From assembly GCA_905235495.1 (NCBI GenBank), contig CAJOMK010000152.1:1-6224 (forward strand): 6,224 bases of DNA, read 5' to 3'. This document shows positions 1-4,365 of the stretch, piece after piece. Within the stretch, counting starts at the first letter, position 1. Each line of letters opens with the position of its first letter. The position numbers and the translations under genes were made by a program. Under the pieces are notes generated by a model. The model worked only from the letters and a program-made list of their open reading frames with translations, had not been told where the DNA came from and searched no databases. The stretch is from an uncultured Methanobrevibacter sp. (GTDB taxonomy: Archaea > Methanobacteriota > Methanobacteria > Methanobacteriales > Methanobacteriaceae).

Positions 1-312
1 GTGTGCGCTTTGCGGATAGCGGCGCATGAATTTCTCCAGTTTCACCTGAGCGTCTTGGTTCGACAGCAGCTGGGCGCATACGGCACTGAAAAAATATGCC
101 GACTCCACCTCGCTGTCGTCCTGTGGCATACGGCTGTGGATGTAATTATCGAAGGCATGTTGTGCCGATGCGTATTTCTCCTTCTCGAAAAGGTCCACGG
201 CACGACGATATTCGGCTCGCTGTTTGTCCAACATTTGCGAACTTTGTCCCAAGGCGACCTGTGCCAATAATATAGCGCATAATGCAACTGTATGAAACTT
301 AGTGTTTTGCAT
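1..312 (-). CDS. Exported TPR-like repeat protein, N-terminal part (Bacteroidota-type), cut by left edge
   Basis: An open frame of 104 codons starts at the ATG at 312-310 and is still open at position 1, so the C-terminus is missing. Residues 1-22 form a Sec signal peptide: a short polar start (MQNTKFHT), a hydrophobic core (VALCAILLAQVAL) and a likely cut after ALG. The mature part begins QSSQMLDKQRAEYRRAVDLF and continues with helix-pair sequence (FEKEKYASAQHAFDNYI, then SAYFFSAVCAQLL, then KFMRRYPQSAH), which has the spacing and small/aromatic pattern of tetratricopeptide units. Such exported TPR proteins are common in Bacteroidota, where they scaffold envelope complexes; no specific partner can be named. 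It lies 189 bp downstream of the NamZ fragment on the same strand. Its G+C content and codon use differ sharply from the archaeal genes in the rest of the window. The frame and signal peptide are clear; the TPR assignment is from pattern only. Confidence 0.72.
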   Translation of the reverse strand, partial: MQNTKFHTVALCAILLAQVALGQSSQMLDKQRAEYRRAVDLFEKEKYASAQHAFDNYIHSRMPQDDSEVESAYFFSAVCAQLLSNQDAQVKLEKFMRRYPQSAH

Positions 313-501
313 ATCGGTAACTGGTTTTATTCCAAAATACGAAAATACTTATAATATATAGTATGGGGATACGGGTGGAGCTGTTTTTTATAAACACTCC
401 GATGTGAAAAGGAATAAATGACCTCGGAAGGCGGAATTTTTTGTTTGAGTGTTGAATTGTTGGGCGGTTTTAGCTCATAGCAAATAATTACTCATCACCG
501 A
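313..501. other. Spacer between the two Bacteroidota-type genes
   Basis: No coding signal is visible in these 189 bp. Just upstream of the TPR-like gene (about 330-360, minus strand) the sequence becomes very AT-rich and contains TATTTTCG, one mismatch from the Bacteroidota -7 element TAnnTTTG, but I see no clear -33 partner. An imperfect inverted repeat at 377-400 (GGAG and CTCC ends, one bulge) lacks a convincing T-tract, so I do not call it a terminator. Confidence 0.4.
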
Positions 502-759
502 TCACTCGTAAAGAAGATATTTTTCGCGCATTGTCTTGTACTCCGACAAGGCGGGTTCCCACGACTGGCGTATCTGTTTTTCGTCAAGCCCTGCTTTTAG
601 CTGCCTGCGCAGGGCTTGGGTGCCGGCCAGTTTTTCGAAAAAGTTGTTTTTGATGAAAAAAGTGTTTTTGTCGCTTTTTTTGTACATCTCTATCAGATAG
701 CCGAGGTTCAGTTGCTTGCTTTTAACTATCTCCGCGCCGGCTTTTTTCAGGTCGATGCC
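502..759 (-). CDS. namZ: Exo-beta-N-acetylmuramidase NamZ (DUF1343), C-terminal fragment of 85 residues, truncated at a junction
   Basis: The minus-strand frame ends at TGA 504-502 and reads GIDLKKAGAEIV, then LNLGYLIEMYKK, FFEKLAGTQALRRQL, IRQSWEPALSEYK and the terminus REKYLLYE. This order of motifs (GIDL, LN-x-x-YLI, FF-x-KLAGT, SW-x-x-x-L, K-YLLY) is the C-terminal end of DUF1343/NamZ proteins, exported enzymes of roughly 400 residues that remove N-acetylmuramic acid from peptidoglycan fragments. The rest of the gene is missing. Family resemblance stops at GIDL (codon 759-757), and the frame meets a TAA at 780-778 a few codons further on. No start codon belongs to this piece; the ATG at 687 is internal. 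The loss coincides with a change in base composition and an inverted repeat, so the fragment was cut by a join, natural or artificial. Peptidoglycan breakdown makes sense in a bacterium but not for the pseudomurein-type archaeon that follows. Family recognised from memory; no search was run. Confidence 0.8.
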   Translation of the reverse strand, partial: GIDLKKAGAEIVKSKQLNLGYLIEMYKKSDKNTFFIKNNFFEKLAGTQALRRQLKAGLDEKQIRQSWEPALSEYKTMREKYLLYE

Positions 760-798
760 GATTATGAATTCTACATCTTAGAATTCATAATTAGGCAT
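755..798. repeat. Inverted repeat at the bacterial/archaeal composition junction
   Basis: Perfect 12-bp arms ATTATGAATTCT (761-772) and AGAATTCATAAT (780-791) flank a 7-nt loop. Outside them ATGCC (755-759) pairs with GGCAT (794-798) across a 1-versus-2-nt bulge. The NamZ homology ends on the left outer arm (about 759). A fold-back of this kind at a break in homology fits a template-switch or amplification chimera, although a natural hairpin cannot be excluded. Confidence 0.8.
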
Positions 799-891
799 TA
801 ATCTTTTTTTAGAATTATTACATCATATCAACACTTAAAAATAAAAAATAATTTTTTAAAAAATAGAACTAAATAAATTTAGGTGTTATAA

Positions 892-954
892 ATGATGGTT
901 ATGAAAAATAAAAATTTACCTCCTTCATTTTTTAAAATAAAGGAGGTGGGATGA
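892..954 (+). CDS. Possible 20-residue leader-type peptide
   Basis: AGGTG at 881-885 stands 6 nt before ATG 892 and could be a ribosome-binding site. The frame reads MMVMKNKNLPPSFFKIKEVG and stops at TGA 952-954, which overlaps the ATG of the next mini-ORF (ATGA, 951-954). Its last third forms the right arm of the hairpin at 918-947, so its translation would open that hairpin. The peptide matches nothing I recognise, and an ORF this short can arise by chance; only the combination of a binding site, hairpin and stop/start overlap makes it worth listing. Confidence 0.25.
   Translation: MMVMKNKNLPPSFFKIKEVG
918..947. promoter_or_regulatory. Hairpin pairing an anti-Shine-Dalgarno with a Shine-Dalgarno sequence; terminator-like on the minus strand
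   Basis: ACCTCCTT (918-925) pairs perfectly with AAGGAGGT (940-947). After one mismatch, ATTT (927-930) pairs with AAAT (935-938), leaving a 4-nt loop. In a plus-strand transcript this would hide the AAGGAGGT in front of ATG 951. In a minus-strand transcript the same stem is followed within three bases by a T-rich run (about 903-914), so it could equally end transcription arriving from glmS. The stem itself is certain; which role applies is not. Confidence 0.5.
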
Positions 955-992
955 GCCTTTTTATAATTGTATTAATTATCAAAATAGGGTAA
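951..992 (+). CDS. Possible 13-residue hydrophobic peptide, overlapping the previous mini-ORF
   Basis: AAGGAGGT (940-947) ends only 3 nt before ATG 951, which is closer than usual for good initiation. The frame reads MSLFIIVLIIKIG and stops at TAA 990-992. Residues LFIIVLIIKI are encoded by the first 30-bp direct repeat. Because the repeat period is 66 bp (divisible by three), the second repeat encodes the same residues in the same frame, but stops lie between them and it has no start codon. It could be a real small peptide, a decayed gene, or chance. Confidence 0.2.
   Translation: MSLFIIVLIIKIG
957..986. repeat. 30-bp direct repeat, copy 1 (CRISPR-like spacing)
   Basis: Identical over all 30 bases to 1023-1052. 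Each copy carries an internal dyad, ATAATT and AATTAT separated by 5 nt, placed centrally in the unit. The copies are separated by 36 bp of different, less AT-rich sequence (987-1022). Repeat length, spacer length and central dyad resemble one CRISPR repeat-spacer-repeat unit, but there are only two copies, no cas gene is present, and the repeat lacks the GAAAC-like end common in archaeal repeats. Confidence 0.9.
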
Positions 993-1022
993 ATGAATAC
1001 TGTGTAAACTGGCACAATCGAT

Positions 1023-1052
1023 CTTTTTATAATTGTATTAATTATCAAAATA
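1023..1052. repeat. 30-bp direct repeat, copy 2
   Basis: Exact second copy of 957-986, start-to-start distance 66 bp. A 13-bp piece of the unit's core (AATTGTATTAATT) recurs inverted at 1078-1090. On the plus strand each copy also includes TTTATAAT, which resembles an archaeal TATA element, so duplicated promoter sequence is an alternative reading. Confidence 0.9.
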
Positions 1053-1095
1053 CTTGCAATCACATTTAGTATTTATGAATTAATACAATTTATTA

Positions 1096-1118
1096 ACACA
1101 CTTATAATTTAAGTGTGT
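1096..1118. repeat. Perfect 9-bp hairpin downstream of glmS
   Basis: ACACACTTA (1096-1104) pairs with TAAGTGTGT (1110-1118) around a 5-nt loop. It lies about 100 bp past the glmS stop on the glmS transcript strand. No long T-run follows directly on the minus strand, so it may be an RNA-stabilising stem rather than a terminator. Confidence 0.6.
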
Positions 1119-1139
1119 GGAACTATGATTTTGTACGAA

Positions 1140-1199
1140 CTAGGGTTTTTCTTAGAAAACTGAATATACCACATTCGGTTAAGTTCTATTTTTCCCTAG
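1140..1199. repeat. 60-bp fold-back element just downstream of glmS
   Basis: CTAGGG (1140-1145) and CCCTAG (1194-1199) form the ends. Inside, read on the glmS strand, AGAA pairs with TTCT and AACCGAAT pairs with ATTCAGTT with one mismatch, around the 7-nt loop GTGGTAT. The whole forms a broken but co-linear stem starting 17 bp after the glmS stop. It may be a structured 3' end of the glmS mRNA, a small RNA, or a remnant of a small inverted-repeat element. Confidence 0.5.
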
Positions 1200-1215
1200 C
1201 TAATTTTAAAATAAA

Positions 1216-3000
1216 CTACTCTACAGTCACACACTTAGCCAAATTCTTAGGCTTATCAGGATCTAATTTTCTAATTACAGACACATGATAACTCAATAAC
1301 TGAAGAGGAACTATATAAACTAACGGAGCCAAGATATCATCCACTTCAGGATTAATAAGGAATACATTATCTGATTCGGAAATCAAATCCATATCACCAA
1401 TAGCACCAATACCTAATATATCAGCACCTCTTGCCTTAACTTCCTGAAGATTGCTCATGATCTTCTTATAATCCTCACCAGGCGGTGCAACTACAACTAC
1501 AGGAATATGCTTATCTATAAGTGCAATAGGACCATGCTTAAGTTCACCTGCCGCATATCCTTCTGAATGAATATAAGAGATTTCCTTCAATTTCAATGCT
1601 CCTTCAAGGGCAATAGGATATGAGAATCCTCTTCCAATGAAGAATGCATCATTATCCCTTTTGTATAAATGTGAAATCTCACGGATTATTCCTTGCTTTT
1701 TAAGAACTTCATCAATATAATCTGGAACCTTTTTCAATCTCTTAAGCAATTCTTCATCATCTGCAAGGAGTGCAGAGAATAAGTAAATAGCTATCAATTG
1801 ACTTACATATGTTTTGGTAGCTGCTACACCGATTTCAGGACCTGCTTGAGTTTGAATAACATAATCTGCCATTCTTGTAGCGGAACTTCCTCTCACATTT
1901 ACAATAGTTAATGTCTTTGACACCTCATTTGCAGCATCCAATGCCTTCAATGTGTCTGCAGTTTCACCGGATTGTGAAATGAATATTACAAGTGTCTGGT
2001 CATTCAATGCTTTCGCTGAATACTTGAACTCGGAAGCAAGCAATACTTCTGTTGGTATGCCTACCAAGGACTCAATAAGATACTTTCCAGTTAATGAAGC
2101 ATGATATGATGTTCCACATGCAACAAAAACTACCCGGTTTATGTTTCCCTTAACCTCATCGACGATAGCTTTAATCTTATCCTTTTCACCTAAGGTGTTT
2201 CTGATTGCAACATCCTGCTCATTGATTTCCTTAATCATGAAGTGGCCATATCCTTCCTTTTCAGCCATTTCAGGAGACCATTCAAGGACATCGATATCCT
2301 TTTTGATTACATTATCATTTTCATCCTTGAAGATGACTCCATCTTCAGTGAGAATGACGATATCCCCTTTTTCAAGGTAAGCGATATTGTTGGTATATTT
2401 CAAAATAGCTGGAGAGTCAGATGCAACGAAGTATTCATCTTCGCCTATTCCAACAATCAAAGGACTGTCCTTACGGGTAGCTACAACTTTATTCGGTTCA
2501 TCAACACATATAGCTGCAAGAGCATAGGCACCTTCAATAACACCTATGACTTTACGAACAGCCTTTTCCAAATCCAATCCCTCTTTCATGAATTTGTCAA
2601 GTAAGTATGGAATTACTTCTGTATCAGTGTCTGATTTGAATTCATAGCCTTCAATAATAAGATCTTCCTTGATTGCCAAATAGTTTTCAATGATACCATT
2701 GTGAACTACAGCAATGGTTCCATCGGAATTTAAATGTGGGTGTGAATTTTCCTTGCTTGGGTCCCCATGAGTTGCCCATCTTACATGTGCAACTCCATAA
2801 TTTCCAGGCATATCTGCAAAGTTCAATTTAGAGTTGACCTCATCGATTTTACCTGCATCCTTTTTAAGGTTGATCTTACCTTCACAAGCAGTAGCAAGTC
2901 CTATGGAGTCATATCCACGGTATTCCAATTTGGATATTGAATCCAAAAGAACAGGTGCCACCTTAGCATTTTTCAATACACATCCAACAATTCCACACAT
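1216..3000 (-). CDS. glmS: Glutamine--fructose-6-phosphate aminotransferase (isomerizing)
   Basis: GlmS converts fructose-6-phosphate and glutamine to glucosamine-6-phosphate and glutamate, the first step towards UDP-N-acetylglucosamine and, in this type of archaeon, pseudomurein and glycan precursors; it acts in the cytoplasm. The protein is complete at 594 residues, close to the roughly 610 usual for the family. The N-terminal class II glutaminase domain (about 1-230) starts MCGIVGCV, giving the nucleophile Cys2 after Met removal, with HVRWATHG (72-79), NGIIENY (101-107) and SDTDTEV (123-129). Two SIS sugar-isomerase domains follow, with CGTSYHA (295-301), SQSGET (342-347) and AATKTY (393-398). 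The isomerase residues by E. coli comparison are Glu473, His489 (in ELKHGP) and Lys589 (in NLAKCVTVE). The start is fixed by Cys2 and by the GGTGAT site upstream. The gene stands alone, with AT-rich spacers on both sides. The glmS ribozyme of Gram-positive bacteria is absent; regulation is not evident. Confidence 0.98.
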   Translation of the reverse strand: MCGIVGCVLKNAKVAPVLLDSISKLEYRGYDSIGLATACEGKINLKKDAGKIDEVNSKLNFADMPGNYGVAHVRWATHGDPSKENSHPHLNSDGTIAVVHNGIIENYLAIKEDLIIEGYEFKSDTDTEVIPYLLDKFMKEGLDLEKAVRKVIGVIEGAYALAAICVDEPNKVVATRKDSPLIVGIGEDEYFVASDSPAILKYTNNIAYLEKGDIVILTEDGVIFKDENDNVIKKDIDVLEWSPEMAEKEGYGHFMIKEINEQDVAIRNTLGEKDKIKAIVDEVKGNINRVVFVACGTSYHASLTGKYLIESLVGIPTEVLLASEFKYSAKALNDQTLVIFISQSGETADTLKALDAANEVSKTLTIVNVRGSSATRMADYVIQTQAGPEIGVAATKTYVSQLIAIYLFSALLADDEELLKRLKKVPDYIDEVLKKQGIIREISHLYKRDNDAFFIGRGFSYPIALEGALKLKEISYIHSEGYAAGELKHGPIALIDKHIPVVVVAPPGEDYKKIMSNLQEVKARGADILGIGAIGDMDLISESDNVFLINPEVDDILAPLVYIVPLQLLSYHVSVIRKLDPDKPKNLAKCVTVE

Positions 3001-3003
3001 AGT

Positions 3004-3009
3004 ATCACC
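3004..3009 (-). promoter_or_regulatory. glmS ribosome-binding site
   Basis: GGTGAT on the minus strand, 3 nt before the glmS ATG (3000-2998). It is the same motif as in front of purS and supports the chosen start. Confidence 0.75.
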
Positions 3010-3083
3010 AAATAAAGTAATGAAATAAAATACTGAATTAATTCCTAAAAAAAAAGAATGGAATAATTATCAATATAGTAATA

Positions 3084-3092
3084 ATTATAAAT
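3084..3092 (-). promoter_or_regulatory. Candidate TATA element for glmS
   Basis: ATTTATAAT on the minus strand would place transcription start near 3060 and give a leader of about 60 nt. The whole spacer 3001-3286 is almost pure A/T, and other matches exist (for example AAATATATAA at about 3143-3152), so this choice is tentative. The same spacer holds a 9-bp direct repeat AATAATTAT (3062-3070 and 3080-3088). Confidence 0.25.
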
Positions 3093-3256
3093 CATTTATA
3101 GTTTATTTTATTTAAATTTATTACTTAAAAGTTTATATTATTATATATTTAGAATGAATTAATTAAATATTTCTAAAAATAATAAAAAAAAATAAAAAAT
3201 AGTTTAACAAGTTAACTAAATTAAGCATAAAAAATTAAAAAAAGTAATCACTGATT

Positions 3257-3272
3257 AAAAAAAGAAGAAAAA
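3257..3272 (-). terminator. Candidate T-rich terminator of the HTH/AP2-like gene
   Basis: On the minus strand the run TTTTTCTTCTTTTTTT begins 14 bp after the stop codon at 3287, and further T-runs follow at about 3236-3242 and 3182-3190. Archaeal transcription commonly ends at T-runs without a strong hairpin. Right beside it lies a 13-bp near-palindrome, TAATCA-C-TGATTA (3245-3257). Confidence 0.45.
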
Positions 3273-3286
3273 TTATCTGAAAAGAT

Positions 3287-4003
3287 CTAAAATTTGTCTT
3301 GAAGCTCTTTATCATTTTCCTCAACCAATCTTTTAGCCTCATCAGTCAATTCAATCCATTCCCATCCTCTATCTAAAACCTTTTTCTTAAGGATGCTGAT
3401 GTTAACTGAACTGATGAAATTAAGTTGATTGTTTTCTTTAAAGGAATAAGCCCAAGTAAAACCTTGTTTTGTATTGGTTTTACGCTTTGTCACTCTGAAA
3501 AATCCAGTCTTGTTATGTCTTTTCAATGAATATTCATCATAGGTTTCCTTATATTTCAAAACCAAATCACGAGCTTCATCTGTAAATTCTATCCAATCCA
3601 ATCCTTTTTCCAAAACGATTACTTTCAATTTGTATAGGTTTACAGAGGCAATTCTTCTTAACTTGCTGTTTTCATAATATTGGTAGGACCAATAATCATT
3701 TCCGTCTCTTTTGTTCTCAACAAAGCGGACTCTATAAATTCCAGAGGTACTATTATATCTTGAAAAATCAAGCTTGTTCTTGCCTCTTATTTTATCGTAC
3801 TGGCGGACCTTGATTTCCTCATCATCATAAACCTGATGGATGATCTTGCTGACATATATTTTGCTTCTGCCAATGTCCTTGGCAATGTCAAGCATGGTCT
3901 TACCGGAATCATAAGCGGATATGACATATTCAGAAATTTCTTCCTTAGACATCATATCTTTAGGTTTAACGCCATGAGCCTTATTGAGAGAATCATTTTC
4001 CAT
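3287..4003 (-). CDS. Putative DNA-binding protein: helix-turn-helix plus two AP2-like repeats
   Basis: I recognise no named gene. The 238-residue product has no signal peptide or membrane segment. Residues about 20-57 (SKEEISEYVISAYDSGKT, then MLDIAKDIGRSKIYVSKII) look like a recombinase/resolvase-style helix-turn-helix. Residues 84-148 and 164-227 are two copies of one unit: G-(I/F)-(Y/F)-R-V, then W-x-Y with ENxxL, then I-(A/S)-S-V-N, then LK-x-x-VL-x-x-G, then W-I-E and TDEA-x-x-LV. Three predicted beta strands followed by a helix fit the AP2/ERF-type DNA-binding fold, seen in prokaryotes with mobile-element and homing-endonuclease proteins; no nuclease or integrase domain is visible here. 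The protein is rich in Lys and Arg. Start 4003 is preferred because GAGG lies 9 nt upstream; the in-frame ATG at 4018 (243 residues) overlaps that site and has none of its own. Divergent from purC. A transcription factor is the likely role, by inference. Confidence 0.75.
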   Translation of the reverse strand: MENDSLNKAHGVKPKDMMSKEEISEYVISAYDSGKTMLDIAKDIGRSKIYVSKIIHQVYDDEEIKVRQYDKIRGKNKLDFSRYNSTSGIYRVRFVENKRDGNDYWSYQYYENSKLRRIASVNLYKLKVIVLEKGLDWIEFTDEARDLVLKYKETYDEYSLKRHNKTGFFRVTKRKTNTKQGFTWAYSFKENNQLNFISSVNISILKKKVLDRGWEWIELTDEAKRLVEENDKELQDKF

Positions 4004-4012
4004 AAAAACAAT

Positions 4013-4016
4013 CCTC
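4013..4016 (-). promoter_or_regulatory. Ribosome-binding site that decides the start of the HTH/AP2-like gene
   Basis: TGAGG on the minus strand with 9 nt to ATG 4003. The upstream ATG at 4018-4016 shares a base with this site and is preceded only by A/T sequence. Confidence 0.5.
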
Positions 4017-4040
4017 AATATTTTTAAATAAACACAATTA

Positions 4041-4062
4041 AAGAAAAATCCCCATTTTTCTT
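4041..4062. promoter_or_regulatory. Inverted repeat in the leader of the HTH/AP2-like gene, candidate operator
   Basis: AAGAAAAAT (4041-4049) and ATTTTTCTT (4054-4062) are perfect 9-bp inverted arms around CCCC. The site lies between the candidate TATA element (4087-4092) and the start codon, where transcription should begin. A repressor bound here would block its own gene. The GC-only centre stands out in this AT-rich spacer. Confidence 0.5.
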
Positions 4063-4086
4063 AATATTTATATTTTATTTAAAAAG

Positions 4087-4092
4087 TATATA
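4087..4092 (-). promoter_or_regulatory. Candidate TATA element for the HTH/AP2-like gene
   Basis: Minus-strand GAATATATAC follows an A/G-rich stretch that could serve as a BRE. Start of transcription would fall near 4065, at the edge of the inverted repeat. A second TATA-like match at about 4067-4078 cannot be excluded. Confidence 0.3.
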
Positions 4093-4242
4093 TTCTTTTC
4101 TTTTAATAATATTGACAAACTTAAAGAAAATTTATAAAATTCTGAAAGACTTAAAAAAATTATCCACTTACCATTAACCATTATTAAATTAATCTTGAGA
4201 AAAGAGAAGGATGAACTTTAAAAAAAAATGAGGAAAATAAAA

Positions 4243-4270
4243 TTATATTTATTAATGATAATAAATATAA
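4243..4270. repeat. Perfect 12-bp inverted repeat upstream of purC
   Basis: TTATATTTATTA (4243-4254) and TAATAAATATAA (4259-4270) surround the 4-nt loop ATGA. It consists only of A/T in the arms. It could be a regulator site for either divergent gene or an AT-rich cruciform; no T-tract makes it a terminator. Confidence 0.6.
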
Positions 4271-4283
4271 AATTAATATTATA

Positions 4284-4325
4284 AACATATGAATTTTACA
4301 ATTGAACATATGAGATTTTATAATT
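4284..4325 (+). promoter_or_regulatory. Direct-repeat pair overlapping the candidate purC promoter
   Basis: AACATATGA occurs at 4284-4292 and 4305-4313, 21 bp apart (two helical turns). The following 11 bases match at 10 positions after one inserted G. The second copy contains TTTATAAT (4317-4324), a plausible TATA element placing transcription start near 4345. The arrangement suits a regulator controlling purC, but the regulator is unknown. Confidence 0.45.
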
Positions 4326-4365
4326 AAATCAATTAGTATAAATGATTTTGAAAACGATGATTAAA

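Larger units (their letters stand above)
760..1215. other. AT-rich region without a normal gene, rich in repeats and hairpins
   Basis: These 456 bp lie between the junction and the glmS stop codon and contain no ORF of ordinary length. They hold, in order: the right arm of the junction repeat; a possible long stem (830-839 with 878-887, one G-T pair); two mini-ORFs (892-954 and 951-992); a Shine-Dalgarno-containing hairpin (918-947); two 30-bp direct repeats (957-986 and 1023-1052); a 13-bp inverted partial copy of the repeat (1078-1090); a hairpin at 1096-1118; and a fold-back element at 1140-1199. Composition matches the archaeal side. No tRNA or rRNA pattern is seen. If glmS transcription reads through, all of this would be its 3' untranslated region. 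Confidence 0.7.
4019..4341. other. Divergent intergenic region between the HTH/AP2-like gene and purC
   Basis: No convincing gene is present. It carries the inverted repeat at 4041-4062, TATA candidates in both directions, a 12-bp inverted repeat at 4243-4270 and a direct-repeat pair at 4284-4325. An 18-codon frame from ATG 4229 lacks a ribosome-binding site and overlaps the inverted repeat, so I do not call it. The stretch 4100-4240 shows nothing else. Confidence 0.7.

Noticed and set aside
1..270. Plus-strand ORF of 89 codons at the left edge
   Set aside because: It is antisense to the minus-strand frame with a clean signal peptide and TPR-like pattern; its own product shows no domain pattern.
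42..287. Minus-strand ORF of 81 codons
   Set aside because: Shifted frame of the exported TPR-like gene; Arg/His/Cys-rich product typical of an out-of-frame reading.
616..801. Plus-strand ORF across the junction
   Set aside because: Antisense of the NamZ fragment and spanning two DNAs of different origin; no ribosome-binding site.
913..947. Remnant of the 3' end of 16S rRNA (ACCTCCTT)
   Set aside because: Only the eight anti-Shine-Dalgarno bases match; the sequence before them does not resemble the 16S end and a hairpin explains them.
957..1052. Firm call as a CRISPR array
   Set aside because: Only two repeats, no leader, no cas gene and an atypical repeat; kept as a direct-repeat pair and reported as a question.
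760..1215. tRNA or integration site at the junction
   Set aside because: No cloverleaf, no TTC-arm motif and no integrase nearby.
2141..2604. Two plus-strand ORFs inside glmS
   Set aside because: Antisense shadows of a strongly conserved gene.
3001..3100. glmS ribozyme or riboswitch in the glmS leader
   Set aside because: The leader is nearly pure A/T, lacks the conserved GC-rich core, and the ribozyme is known from Gram-positive bacteria, not archaea.
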